Assembly (NCBI RefSeq): GCF_019801015.1
Contig: NZ_JAHVJZ010000007.1
Location: 151,023 to 215,022 of the forward strand
Direction: 5' to 3'
DNA: 64,000 nucleotides
DNA from: Marinobacter nauticus
GTDB taxonomy: Bacteria > Pseudomonadota > Gammaproteobacteria > Enterobacterales > Shewanellaceae
Shown: positions 44,362 through 53,687 of the stretch, piece by piece
Position numbering within the stretch: the stretch's first letter is position 1
Layout of the letters: each line of letters opens with the position of its first letter
The notes under the pieces: generated by a model
What the model was told of the DNA's origin: nothing
What the model saw: the letters and a program-made list of their open reading frames with translations, nothing else
Databases searched by the model: none
Translations under genes and position numbers: made by a program

Positions 44362-44925
44362 ATGGATTTACGTCGTTGCTTACTGCTGCCCGCTTTAATG
44401 CTGGGCGGTTGTGCGATCCCCCTGCAGTACCATTCCAGCGGCCTGATGGCCCCCATTCCTCATGATGGCCCGGGCCACACGCTGTGCACGCTGTCGGTCT
44501 CTCTGGCGGATCCGGAGCTGATGGCAGACCCGTCTCACGGCGCACTGGAAGCGCAGATGCAGGCGCAAATCGCCCACTTTATCCGGGGCGATGGCCGGTT
44601 TGTGCTGAATACCGATGCCGAGGATTGCGCCGGTACCGAGCTGGCCCTGACCTTCACCGACATCACCGATGTGGGCAATTTCGAGGTCTATGCCGACGGC
44701 ATGCCGATGACCCTCACCGCCGTGGCTGACGTGCGCTACTGGCGCAACGACCAAGCCCCGGCCAGCGCTCAACAGTTCACCCGCTCCAGCGTGATGGAAG
44801 TCACCCCAGAACTGGATGGGGATCTGGCCGGTACCAACTTGCTGTTCATCAACAGCGTCCGCAATAAGACCCGCCTGATGGAGTCGATACTGGCGGAACT
44901 GCAGATCCGAGTGGAGGCGTTATGA
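44362..44925 (+). CDS. Predicted lipoprotein, hypothetical
   Basis: A 187-residue lipoprotein with signal MDLRRCLLLPALMLGGC (lipobox LGGC). The mature domain (TLSVSLADPELMADPSHGALEAQMQAQIAHFIRGDGRFVL, AGTELALTFTDITDVGNFEV, SSVMEVTPELDGDL) is mixed alpha/beta and not a family I recognise. Its stop overlaps the start of the CHAT protein gene (ATGA), so the two are translationally coupled and probably work together in the envelope. Confidence 0.7.
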   Translation: MDLRRCLLLPALMLGGCAIPLQYHSSGLMAPIPHDGPGHTLCTLSVSLADPELMADPSHGALEAQMQAQIAHFIRGDGRFVLNTDAEDCAGTELALTFTDITDVGNFEVYADGMPMTLTAVADVRYWRNDQAPASAQQFTRSSVMEVTPELDGDLAGTNLLFINSVRNKTRLMESILAELQIRVEAL

Positions 44926-47465
44926 GATTGCCTGCCTTAGCATTGGCGGCGCTTCTCGCGCCATTAAGCCTGCTTGCCCGTGATATCCCGCCAGTGACGT
45001 CCAACCAGGGCCTTCAGGGCAGCGTGCGCGCCATTGGCCTGCATGAACTGGGGTTGTTTCAGGATGTGCTCGATAACTTCTCCCCCTACGACCTGTCCGA
45101 TCAGCCAATGCGTCTGAACGCCTACTGCTCGGCGCTGCTTCACACCGGTCGCTACCGCCAGTTTTTTGAGTGCATCGACATCTGGGACAGCGCTGGTTTT
45201 GTGATCACGCCGGGGGTGTATCTGGGTCCCAAAGGGCACTACCCCGGAACGCTGCATCACCCGCCGACGGAACACAGTCTCGCGATGACGCCGGACCAAT
45301 TTGAGGCCCGAAAGTCACGCTTGCTGGCTCAGGCGTGGTTTGAGATGGGCGATTACGAACTGGCGCTGCAACACGCCAATCGCGCGCTGACCCTGTACGA
45401 CCTGGACCACCCCCGCTGGCAACCCGGTGCAGAGCGCCACTGGACCTACACCTCCGGCAGCGCCAGCGTCACCGATGATCCCGATGCCGCCCTGCCCACC
45501 GGCAACGGCCGCTCCAGCTGGATAGGAGACATCCTCTACACCCTGTCCATTGCGGCTCAGGCTGAAGTGCATCTTGGCGTTACCGACCACCTCGACCAGC
45601 GCCTGATCCAGATGGATCAGATCCACCGGGACAGCGACGGCGACGAACCTCTTTCCCACTTCTGGCGCACCCGCCAAATCAGCAAAAATCAGGTGCTGTT
45701 TGCCGCCGGGCGATTTGACCAGGTGGTGCCCACCAGCAAAAGCGGCGCTGAGACGTTTGAAGACTTTCTTGGCGGCACCAAGATCGCCACCGGTGCGCTG
45801 TTGATGGCCGCCAGCCTGTTAAGCGGCAGCAATCCTCATGTGGCCACCGCGCTGATGGAAAGCGGCGCTGAGGACATCAACAGCGAACTTGGTGCCCGTA
45901 TGGTGCAACGGGAAAAGTTGCAGGCGGCCCGGATTGCCGCCCACCAAAACCAACCGGAGCAGGCATTGCAGGTGCTGAACGCGCTGCTGGCTGAGGACGC
46001 CGACAGTCTGGGGGAGGAGCTGCTCTGGTATCTGCAACAGCAACGGGGCGAAGCCCTGATGGCATTGGGCCGCCAGCAGGAAGCTCTGGACGCCTTCGAA
46101 TCGGCCATCACCATTGTCGAACAAAGCCGGGGCAACGTGTCCACCGAAGCGCAGAAGCTGGGCTTTGCCAATCGGCGCACCGCGCCCTATAAGGGCGCCG
46201 CGGAAGCGTTGATCGCGTTGGAACAGCCAGAATCCGCTTTGCTGATGTCAGAGCGTTTGCGGGCGCGTGCCCTGGTGGATCTGCTGGCGGACAGCCGGCT
46301 GCGTAGCCCGGTAACCGTGGATGTCGCTGCACTCACTCAACTGGCGCCCCTGCCGGCTGAAGACCAGAAGCACGCCGCCGTCAGCGCCGACAACGAGCGG
46401 GGCCTGAAACGCAAATCCGCCCCTAAGGTGGTCGCATCACTGACCCCGGAGCAGAGCCGCCAGGTCAGTTCGCTCAACCAGGGCGAGGTCAGCTCGCTGG
46501 CCCAGATCCAGGCCGGACTGCGGCCCGCTGAAGCCTTGCTGGAGTTTATGGAAGTTGAAGGGCGCTGGTACGCCTGGAAAGTCGATCGTCACGGCGTCGA
46601 GGTGCAGCCACTGAATGCCGCGGACCTGGACCGCCGGGTGATCGACTACATGAGCCAAATCCGCCAGCCTGGAGGCCCACGGCCCGAGAAGGAAGCTCGC
46701 TTGCTGTACCGGGACCTGCTCGGCACCTTCGACCTCACCCCCTATCAGCACCTGACGCTGGTGCCAGCTGGCGTACTGAACCAGCTGGCCTTTGCCAGCC
46801 TGATGCCGGATCAGCGCTTTCTGATTGAGACGCACAGCGTCCGGATCCTGCCGAGTGCCTCCGTTGCCCGTTTCCTGACCCGCGAAAGCCGTCACCAGAC
46901 CCTGCTGGCGCTGGGCAATCCCACGCTGGATCTGCCCGGTGCGGAGCAGGAGGTCCGGCAGCTGACCCGCCTCGGTTACCAGAGTCATGCGCGCCTGCGC
47001 CATGATGCCTCCGAGTCCCTGATCAAGGAGATAGGTGCCGGGTTCGACGTGATTCATATCGCCTCCCACGGCATTTTTGATACCGCGCAACCCGCAGCAT
47101 CGCGCCTGCTGCTGGCACCCGATGCCCGCAACGACGGCACCCTCACGCTGGGGGAGATCTACAGCCTCTCGCTCAGCGCCAACCTGGTGGTGATGTCCGC
47201 CTGTGAAACCGGGCTGGGGCAGATCACTGAAGGGGAGGAGATCATCGGCCTGACCCGGGGTTTTCTGTTTGCGGGCAGCAACAACGTGATGGCCAGCCTG
47301 TGGAAAGTGAACGATAACGCCACCCAGGCGCTGATGAATGACTTCTACCGGGGGGCCAGTGGCCAGCCCTACAGCGTGGCGTTGCAACAGGCGCAGATCG
47401 CCCGGCTCCGCCAGCAACCGCACCCCTATTACTGGGCCGCCTTTCAATTGACCGGGGTTAACTGA
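44922..47465 (+). CDS. Exported TPR-CHAT domain protein (caspase-like)
   Basis: An 847-residue protein with a signal peptide (LALAALLAPLSLLARDI). TPR-like repeats cover roughly 130-480 (ARKSRLLAQAWFEMGDYELALQHANRALTLYD; GEALMALGRQQEALDAFESAITIVEQS). The C-terminal CHAT domain (about 570-847) has the caspase-clan dyad His716 in IHIASHGIFD and Cys761 in VVMSACETGLG. CHAT proteases relate to separase and gingipains; some act in Craspase defence and others in secretion loci. The signal peptide places this one in the envelope. It is coupled to the lipoprotein gene upstream and follows the DUF11 surface protein gene. Confidence 0.85.
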   Translation: MRLPALALAALLAPLSLLARDIPPVTSNQGLQGSVRAIGLHELGLFQDVLDNFSPYDLSDQPMRLNAYCSALLHTGRYRQFFECIDIWDSAGFVITPGVYLGPKGHYPGTLHHPPTEHSLAMTPDQFEARKSRLLAQAWFEMGDYELALQHANRALTLYDLDHPRWQPGAERHWTYTSGSASVTDDPDAALPTGNGRSSWIGDILYTLSIAAQAEVHLGVTDHLDQRLIQMDQIHRDSDGDEPLSHFWRTRQISKNQVLFAAGRFDQVVPTSKSGAETFEDFLGGTKIATGALLMAASLLSGSNPHVATALMESGAEDINSELGARMVQREKLQAARIAAHQNQPEQALQVLNALLAEDADSLGEELLWYLQQQRGEALMALGRQQEALDAFESAITIVEQSRGNVSTEAQKLGFANRRTAPYKGAAEALIALEQPESALLMSERLRARALVDLLADSRLRSPVTVDVAALTQLAPLPAEDQKHAAVSADNERGLKRKSAPKVVASLTPEQSRQVSSLNQGEVSSLAQIQAGLRPAEALLEFMEVEGRWYAWKVDRHGVEVQPLNAADLDRRVIDYMSQIRQPGGPRPEKEARLLYRDLLGTFDLTPYQHLTLVPAGVLNQLAFASLMPDQRFLIETHSVRILPSASVARFLTRESRHQTLLALGNPTLDLPGAEQEVRQLTRLGYQSHARLRHDASESLIKEIGAGFDVIHIASHGIFDTAQPAASRLLLAPDARNDGTLTLGEIYSLSLSANLVVMSACETGLGQITEGEEIIGLTRGFLFAGSNNVMASLWKVNDNATQALMNDFYRGASGQPYSVALQQAQIARLRQQPHPYYWAAFQLTGVN

Positions 47466-47522
47466 GCAAAGCCAAACCCCTGACACAGAACCAGATTCCA
47501 GCAATGTTCTGGCTGGGATCAA

Positions 47523-47564
47523 CGTTTACGCCGCCGTTTTCTGGCTACACTGGCGGCGTAAACG
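47523..47564. promoter_or_regulatory. 13-bp dyad upstream of the PDZ-like protein gene
   Basis: Perfect arms CGTTTACGCCGCC and GGCGGCGTAAACG enclose 16 bases that contain a possible -10 hexamer TACACT (47546-47551). The element ends 19 bp before the ATG at 47584. It may be an operator over the promoter, or an mRNA hairpin affecting translation. Confidence 0.5.
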
Positions 47565-47583
47565 CTTCGCTCAGGGATGAAAG

Positions 47584-48324
47584 ATGTACAGGCCCATTTT
47601 GTTGTTTACCGCCGGCGCTCTGCTGGGCGGTGCCGCCACCGCAGTGTGGCTCTCTCCGGACCCCACTTCCTGCCCGCCTCAGGCCCCCTGCCCGGCAGAC
47701 AGCGACGAGCTGGCGATGCTGAGATGGGAAAACCAGATGCTGACCAGGCTGGTGCAGGCCGGGCTTAACGGGGACATCTCCACCCACATTCAGACCTTCA
47801 GCGCGATGCAGCCGAAAGCCCCGACAGCAGCCCCAAAACCCTCTCAGTCCGCAGAATCAGCGACCGCAGCGCCCGAACCGCCGGCCACAGGAGCCGATGC
47901 GCTGGTGGATCGCCTGACCCGGGCCGACCTGAAGCTGCAGCGTCAGGCCCTCGCCGAAGGCTGGGCCACCGGAGATCGGCTTGTTCGTGAACGCAATGCA
48001 CTGTGGGACCAGGCGCGCCGACAGCTCTCCGACGATGATTATATGGCCGCTCTGCACCGGGCCGGACGGCCCAATCGCTTACTGGTGGACACGGTAAAGC
48101 ACGATGGCAGCGCCAGAGCCCTGCGCCACGGCGATGTGCTCTGGGCGCTGGATGGGCAACGGGTCCTGACCCGGGCTGAGTACCGGGAGTATCTGTCCCG
48201 CCTGCCCGATAATACCCCTCTGACCGTCACCATCATTCGCGATGGTGTCCGCCAGCAGGTGGTGCTCAACGGCCTCACCAACAACATCTCCCTGATCGCG
48301 GATTCGGTGCCCGTTCAGGAGTAA
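47584..48324 (+). CDS. Membrane-anchored PDZ-like protein, hypothetical
   Basis: A 246-residue protein with an N-terminal membrane anchor (YRPILLFTAGALLGGAATAVWL), a Pro/Ala/Ser-rich linker (about 75-110), a charged helix (about 110-160) and a C-terminal PDZ-like segment (about 165-240: LVDTVKHDGSARALRHGDVLWALDGQRVLTRAEYREYLSRLPDNTPLTVTIIRDGVRQQVVL). PDZ domains bind C-terminal peptides in envelope proteolysis and trafficking. No protease domain is attached. It is preceded by the 13-bp dyad and stands as a single gene. Confidence 0.65.
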   Translation: MYRPILLFTAGALLGGAATAVWLSPDPTSCPPQAPCPADSDELAMLRWENQMLTRLVQAGLNGDISTHIQTFSAMQPKAPTAAPKPSQSAESATAAPEPPATGADALVDRLTRADLKLQRQALAEGWATGDRLVRERNALWDQARRQLSDDDYMAALHRAGRPNRLLVDTVKHDGSARALRHGDVLWALDGQRVLTRAEYREYLSRLPDNTPLTVTIIRDGVRQQVVLNGLTNNISLIADSVPVQE

Positions 48325-48407
48325 AACGCACGCAGGCGATTGGGCCGGTTGCGTTTTTGCCGGCACTCTTCGCTATGATGAGAACAAATCCCTAACTCCG
48401 GATCAGC

Positions 48408-49919
48408 ATGTCCAGCGAACAGTTCATTCTCGCCCTTGATCAGGGCACCACCTCCAGCCGCGCCCTGCTGTTTAACCGTGATGGGCGCATCCTTGGCAGC
48501 GCCCAGCGGGAGTTTACCCAGCACTATCCCCACTCCGGCTGGGTAGAGCACGATGCGATGGAGATCTGGGCCAGCCAGCGCGCGGTGCTGACCGAAGTGT
48601 TGGCCCGTTGTGGCGTGCGCCATGAGCAGGTCGCCGCGATTGGCATCACCAATCAGCGGGAAACCACGGTGATCTGGGACGCCGAAACCGGCCAGCCGAT
48701 CCACAACGCGATCGTCTGGCAGTGCCGCCGCACGGCCGACATCTGTGAACAACTGAAAGCCCAGGGCCTCGAGCAGCACGTTCGTGATACCACTGGCCTG
48801 GTGTTGGACCCCTACTTCTCCGGCACTAAGATCGCCTGGCTGCTGGATCAGGTCCCCGGTGCCCGCCAAAGAGCAGAACGGGGAGAGCTGCGTTTTGGCA
48901 CCATCGACAGCTGGCTGCTGTGGCAATTGACCGACGGTGCGGTGCACGCGACCGATCGCACCAACGCCGCACGCACGCTGTTGTGGGACATTCATCAGCA
49001 ACGCTGGGACCCGGTGATGCTGGCGGCACTCAACATCCCAACCAGTCTGCTGCCGGAGGTGAAAAGCAGCCGCGAGGTCTACGGCCACGCTCAGATTGGC
49101 CGGGCGCGGATCCCAGTAGCTGGCATCGCCGGGGATCAACAAGCGGCGCTGTTTGGTCAGCTCTGCACGGAGCCCGGCATGGCCAAGAACACCTATGGCA
49201 CCGGTTGCTTTATGTTAATGCATACCGGCCAGCAGGCGGTCCACTCCAGCCATGGCCTGCTGACCACCATTGCCTGCAGCGGCCCGGACACCGTCGAGTA
49301 CGCACTGGAAGGGGCGGTCTTTATGGGCGGAGCCAGCGTCCAATGGCTGCGGGACGAGTTGGGGCTGATCCGCCACGCCAGCGAAACTCAGGCCCTCGCC
49401 CAGTCGGTGCCGGACACGGCAGGGGCTTACCTGGTGCCCGCCTTTACCGGATTGGGGGCGCCCTACTGGGACCCCTACGCTCGTGGCGCTCTGGTCGGCC
49501 TGACCCGGGGCTGCAACCGCCAGCACATTGTCCGGGCGACGCTGGAATCCATCGCCTATCAGAGCCGGGACCTGCTGGACGCCATGCAACAGGATGCCGC
49601 TCTGCCCCTGACCGAACTGCGGGTCGACGGTGGGGCCGTAGCCAACGACTTCCTGATGCAGTTTCAGGCAGACATTCTGGCCACGCCGGTACTGCGTCCC
49701 CACAACCGGGAGACCACCGCCGCCGGAGCCGCCTACCTGGCGGGGCTGACGGTCGGGTTCTGGCCGGGCCTGGAGAGTCTGGCCGGACTGGCACAAACCG
49801 AGCGCCGGTTTGAGTCTCAGATGGCCGAGACGCAACGTCAGAGTCTCTATTCCGGATGGCAGGACGCCGTGGGCAGAACCCTGGTCACCAAGCGAGTACA
49901 GAAGGGTACTGGTCAGTAA
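48408..49919 (+). CDS. glpK: Glycerol kinase
   Basis: A 503-residue FGGY-family kinase that phosphorylates glycerol to glycerol-3-phosphate. The ATP/substrate signatures [45 protein letters not shown] and [17 protein letters not shown] are as in E. coli GlpK. The length is normal. It is an orphan here: no glpF, glpD or glpR lies beside it, unlike the usual arrangement. The ribosome site is weak (CCGGAT). Confidence 0.95.
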   Translation: MSSEQFILALDQGTTSSRALLFNRDGRILGSAQREFTQHYPHSGWVEHDAMEIWASQRAVLTEVLARCGVRHEQVAAIGITNQRETTVIWDAETGQPIHNAIVWQCRRTADICEQLKAQGLEQHVRDTTGLVLDPYFSGTKIAWLLDQVPGARQRAERGELRFGTIDSWLLWQLTDGAVHATDRTNAARTLLWDIHQQRWDPVMLAALNIPTSLLPEVKSSREVYGHAQIGRARIPVAGIAGDQQAALFGQLCTEPGMAKNTYGTGCFMLMHTGQQAVHSSHGLLTTIACSGPDTVEYALEGAVFMGGASVQWLRDELGLIRHASETQALAQSVPDTAGAYLVPAFTGLGAPYWDPYARGALVGLTRGCNRQHIVRATLESIAYQSRDLLDAMQQDAALPLTELRVDGGAVANDFLMQFQADILATPVLRPHNRETTAAGAAYLAGLTVGFWPGLESLAGLAQTERRFESQMAETQRQSLYSGWQDAVGRTLVTKRVQKGTGQ

Positions 49920-49946
49920 ACAGACCGTTCACCCCTACAGCAACCG

Positions 49947-49993
49947 CTCAGAAATGTCCCGTTCACAACTCCGATCCGGCGCACATTTCTGAG
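49947..49993 (+). terminator. Long-loop inverted repeat after glpK
   Basis: Perfect 11-base arms CTCAGAAATGT and ACATTTCTGAG are separated by 25 bases and followed by AGGTTTT. It could be the glpK terminator or a regulatory dyad for the downstream small gene; the loop is long for an intrinsic terminator. Confidence 0.4.
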
Positions 49994-50071
49994 AGGTTTT
50001 ATGGGGTTATGTTGGTACAGTCGGCGGTGTTAGCGCTCTAATAGCGGTGTATCTTTTAACCAGGAGTCGCT

Positions 50072-50509
50072 ATGGTGAAGCCCGCCGACTGTCCCGCCGC
50101 TCGCCTGCATCGCTGGGCTCGGCCGACCACGCTCGTCATTGCGGCGCTGGGTGCCTGGAATCAATCCATCCCCGTTATGCTGTTGGGCCTGACCGGCCTG
50201 ATTTGTCTCACCATTCATCTGCTGAAGCTGAAAGAGAGCCGTTCCTTCAAGCTGCAAAGCGAACATGAGATGGTGATGGTCCAGACCCATCTTGAGCGCG
50301 CTATGATGCTTGCGCTGGGCGTCTGTGGCACCATGATGACCCTGCACCTGCTCTGGCTTCATCAGCTGAATCTGGCGTTGATGCTTGTGGTTACGGCAGC
50401 GATCACAAAAACCGTCTGGAATGTCATCTATCTTGGCCGTCCAGGCCTGGGCAGCAGTCTGATTACCCTGACCCTGACCATCACCCTGCTTTGGAGCTTT
50501 TCGCTCTGA
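50072..50509 (+). CDS. Small membrane protein, hypothetical
   Basis: A 145-residue protein with four hydrophobic segments in two pairs (TTLVIAALGAWN...VMLLGLTGLICLTIHLL; MMLALGVCGTMMTLHLLWL...LALMLVVTAAITKTVW; and LGSSLITLTLTITLLWSF). The central loop is charged (KLKESRSFKLQSEHE). Not a family I recognise. AGGAG precedes the ATG. It lies between glpK and the menaquinone operon. Confidence 0.6.
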   Translation: MVKPADCPAARLHRWARPTTLVIAALGAWNQSIPVMLLGLTGLICLTIHLLKLKESRSFKLQSEHEMVMVQTHLERAMMLALGVCGTMMTLHLLWLHQLNLALMLVVTAAITKTVWNVIYLGRPGLGSSLITLTLTITLLWSFSL

Positions 50510-50548
50510 AATCAGCGGCGCTCTGATCACAATCTTCAGGCCCACGCC

Positions 50549-50577
50549 TTGACATCACTCAGTGGTGATTTTTAATT
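50549..50577 (+). promoter_or_regulatory. Candidate sigma-70 promoter of the men operon
   Basis: TTGACA (50549-50554), a 17-bp spacer and TTAATT (50572-50577) make a good -35/-10 pair upstream of menF. The spacer holds the short dyad ATCAC/GTGAT. If transcription starts near 50584, the GTG at 50581 cannot be the menF start. Confidence 0.45.
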
Positions 50578-50580
50578 TCA

Positions 50581-51981
50581 GTGGTTTATCCACTAATTTT
50601 GACAAGGTGGTACAGCATCCTTCCGGTAGAACACCCTCTGGCCATCGCCATTGAGCGACTCAGGCTGCGGCTGGCCCAACTGGAGCGCCAACCCCCGGGC
50701 CACCTCTGTCTGCAGCTCAGTGAGCCGCTGGACGCGCCGCCACTGATCGCCTGGCTGGCCAATCAGGCCACCCTGCCCAAAATCTACTGGCGCGGTCGTC
50801 GCAATGGTGAAGAGGTCGCGGCAGTGGGTGCCGCCCTGGACCTGCACTTTGCCGAACTCCCGGAAGCGGAAGAGCTGGACCGGCTGTACCACAAATACCT
50901 CGGGGCCGCTCAGGACACCCAACTGCGACTTTATGGCGGCCAGGCTTTCGATACCCGACAGGCCGCCTGGTCTGATTTCGGTCAGGCCCGCTTTGTGCTG
51001 CCCCGAATTGAGATCCGCCGTCACGGTGATCAGGCCCAGCTGCTGCTGAATCTGTGCGGTCAGGAACGCCCCTGGCAGCAGGAACTGGCGGCGGCAAACG
51101 CGGCTCTGGATGAGCTGAAGCCAGCGGCACCTCTGTCGCCGTTGGGTCCGGCGCACATTCTGGCGCGTCAGGACACACCGGACCAACCTCGCTGGCGCGA
51201 ACTGATTGACCAGATCACCGACCCCGCGTTTCTGGCCGCCACCCCCAAAGTGGTGATGGCCCGTGAAACCCGGCTGACCACCAGCGCCCTGCCCAATCAC
51301 TGGACCGTGCTGCACGCCTGGCAACTGCTCAATCCGGGCAGCTACCAGTTCGGCTTTGAGTTCAGCAACGGCCACAGCTTTATCAGCTGTACCCCTGAGC
51401 GGCTGTTCCACCGCCATGGCCGGGAGCTTTCCACCGAAGCGCTGGCTGGCACCACCACCCGGGGCTTTACCGAGGCGGAGGATGAAGCCCTGGCCAACGC
51501 CCTGCTGGCTGATGGCAAAAACAGCCACGAAAACCTGCTGGTGCGCCAACATATCGAACAACAACTTGGGCCTTTGAGCGATTACGTCGGTGCGGAAGAA
51601 ACCCCCACCATCCTCAAGCTCAATCACATTCAGCATCTTCACCGGTCAATCCGTGCCGAACTGAAAGCGGGCGTCAATGACCTCCAACTGCTGGGGGCGC
51701 TGCACCCCACTCCAGCCGTTGGCGGGCTGCCAAGAGAATCCGCCATGAGCTTTATCCGCCAGCGCGAAGGCTTTGCCCGGGGCTGGTATGCCGGAGCCTG
51801 TGGCTATTTTGGTGCTCATGAAACCGAGTTTGCCGTGGCCATCCGAAGTGCCCGCTTTGAGGCCGACAAAGTCACCCTCTTTGCCGGCGCCGGAATCGTC
51901 GCTAACTCACAAGCGGACGCCGAGTGGCAAGAGCTGAACAACAAGATGACTACGGTACTCGGGATCCTAAACGGACTATGA
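50581..51981 (+). CDS. menF: Isochorismate synthase MenF
   Basis: The chorismate-binding enzyme that converts chorismate to isochorismate, the first step of menaquinone synthesis. The catalytic C-terminal half is clear: SCTPERLFHRHGRELSTEALAGTTTRG, HPTPAVGGLPRESAMSFIRQREGFARGWYAGACGYFG and EFAVAIRSARF. The N-terminus (LIAWLANQATLPKIYWRGR) also fits MenF. The listed start is the farthest in-frame GTG; the true start is uncertain and may be the TTG at 50599 or a later codon, given the promoter at 50549-50577. Its stop overlaps the menD start (ATGA). Confidence 0.93.
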   Translation: MVYPLILTRWYSILPVEHPLAIAIERLRLRLAQLERQPPGHLCLQLSEPLDAPPLIAWLANQATLPKIYWRGRRNGEEVAAVGAALDLHFAELPEAEELDRLYHKYLGAAQDTQLRLYGGQAFDTRQAAWSDFGQARFVLPRIEIRRHGDQAQLLLNLCGQERPWQQELAAANAALDELKPAAPLSPLGPAHILARQDTPDQPRWRELIDQITDPAFLAATPKVVMARETRLTTSALPNHWTVLHAWQLLNPGSYQFGFEFSNGHSFISCTPERLFHRHGRELSTEALAGTTTRGFTEAEDEALANALLADGKNSHENLLVRQHIEQQLGPLSDYVGAEETPTILKLNHIQHLHRSIRAELKAGVNDLQLLGALHPTPAVGGLPRESAMSFIRQREGFARGWYAGACGYFGAHETEFAVAIRSARFEADKVTLFAGAGIVANSQADAEWQELNNKMTTVLGILNGL

Positions 51982-53687
51982 ACACTGCTCACTGCGCCGA
52001 ATTAAACCTGTTGTGGGCGCGACTGATGCTGGAAGAGCTGCACCGCCTTGGCGTGCGCCACCTCTGTCTGGCACCGGGCTCCCGCTCCACCCCTCTGACC
52101 CTGGCGGCCGCCGGTCATGACGGGTTTGAACGACACACCCACTTTGATGAACGGGGCCTCGGCTTTGCCGCGCTGGGCCTGGCCAAGGCCAGTCAAACCC
52201 CGGTCGCGATCATCACCACCTCCGGCACGGCGGTTGCCAACCTCTATCCGGCCGTGATTGAGGCTTATCAAACCGGAGTCCCTCTGGTGGTGCTGTCCGG
52301 TGACCGGCCGCCGGAACTGATTGCCTGCGGTGCCAACCAGGCGATCATTCAACCGGCCATCTTTGCCAACTACGCCCGTCGACTCGATCTGCCCACCCCC
52401 AGTCTGGACCAGCCGCCACAAGCACTGCTGGCGCAACTGGACCAGGCGATGATGGATCTGGACCGCCCCCTGCACATCAATTGCATGTATCGGGAGCCGC
52501 TCTACCCCGATGGTGAAGCCGCGCCATTTGAGTCCTACCTCCGGCCGATTCACGCCTGGCGGCAAAGTCAGGAGCCCTGGAGTGCCACGCCCCCCATCAG
52601 CCGCAGTGCGCTGCCGAGCATTGATGAGTGTGCGGCGTTTGCCCAGGGGCGAGGCATCATCGTCGTGGGCACCCTGGCGCCCCACCAGCAGCCGGAGCAA
52701 GTGCTGGCCCTGGCCCGCCGCCTGGGCTGGCCGATCCTCGCGGATGCCCAGTCTCAACTGCGTCAGGCTGACGGTGTGGTGCACCATATCGACCAGCTGT
52801 TCCACCACGCCAAAGCCAGCAAGCTGCTGGGTAAAGCGGAGCATCTGCTGCTGATTGGAGGACGACTGCTCTCCAAACGCCTGATGAGCTTTATCGCGGC
52901 CCACCCCTGGAAAGCCTTCTGGCACTACATGAGCCAGCCGGAGAACCTGGACCCGAACCACCTGACCAAACGGCGCTTTATCGGCAGCCTGCCGATGCTG
53001 GCCGCCTTGCCCTGGCCGCTGCTGCCTGGTTCCGGCTGGGCGGACAGCCTGGAGTCCTACAGTGATGAACTGGAGCGCCTGTTTGCCGAGCAGCATGACA
53101 GCGGCGCTCTGACCGAACTGTCCGCGATTCGATTGCTGTCCCGTCAGCTGGACGGTCAGCACAAACTGTTTATCGGCAACAGTCTGCCGATCCGCTTATA
53201 CGACATGCTGGCCGCACCGGGTGAAGCGCCGACCATCTTCACCAACCGGGGCGCTTCCGGCATTGATGGTCTGCTGGCCACCACATGCGGTGTGGCCCTC
53301 GCCGATGGCAAGCCGACGGTACTGGTGGTGGGCGATCTGTCCCTGCTGCACGATCTCAACTCCCTGGCTCTGGCCCACAGCCTGGCCTCACCGCTGGTGG
53401 TGCTAGTGCTGAACAACGACGGTGGCAGCATCTTTAACCTGCTGCCGGTGCCCAACGAGGCGCTGCGTCAGCAGTATTACCGGTTGGGCCATGGTTTCGG
53501 GTTTGAGGGCGCGGCCAATCAGTTCCACCTGCCTTATCACCGCCCGCAAAGTCTTGCTGAGCTGAGCCACGCCTTGTCTGAAGGACTGAGCCGTCAGGGA
53601 GCCAGTGTGATTGAAGTGGTGGTGCCGCCGGGCGAATCCGCCGATCGCATCGTCGAACTGGCCGGCCTGATCCGGGACGATGACTGA
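51978..53687 (+). CDS. menD: SEPHCHC synthase MenD
   Basis: A 569-residue thiamine-diphosphate enzyme that joins 2-oxoglutarate and isochorismate. The N-terminal Pyr domain has LGVRHLCLAPGSRSTPLTLAAA, the Glu-bearing HFDERGLGFAALGLAKAS and IITTSGTAVANLYPAVIEA. The C-terminal PP domain has GVALADGKPTVLVVGDLSLLHDLNSL with NNDGGSIF for Mg-ThDP. The ATG at 51978 overlaps the menF stop by four bases. It overlaps menH by eight bases. Confidence 0.96.
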   Translation: MNTAHCAELNLLWARLMLEELHRLGVRHLCLAPGSRSTPLTLAAAGHDGFERHTHFDERGLGFAALGLAKASQTPVAIITTSGTAVANLYPAVIEAYQTGVPLVVLSGDRPPELIACGANQAIIQPAIFANYARRLDLPTPSLDQPPQALLAQLDQAMMDLDRPLHINCMYREPLYPDGEAAPFESYLRPIHAWRQSQEPWSATPPISRSALPSIDECAAFAQGRGIIVVGTLAPHQQPEQVLALARRLGWPILADAQSQLRQADGVVHHIDQLFHHAKASKLLGKAEHLLLIGGRLLSKRLMSFIAAHPWKAFWHYMSQPENLDPNHLTKRRFIGSLPMLAALPWPLLPGSGWADSLESYSDELERLFAEQHDSGALTELSAIRLLSRQLDGQHKLFIGNSLPIRLYDMLAAPGEAPTIFTNRGASGIDGLLATTCGVALADGKPTVLVVGDLSLLHDLNSLALAHSLASPLVVLVLNNDGGSIFNLLPVPNEALRQQYYRLGHGFGFEGAANQFHLPYHRPQSLAELSHALSEGLSRQGASVIEVVVPPGESADRIVELAGLIRDDD

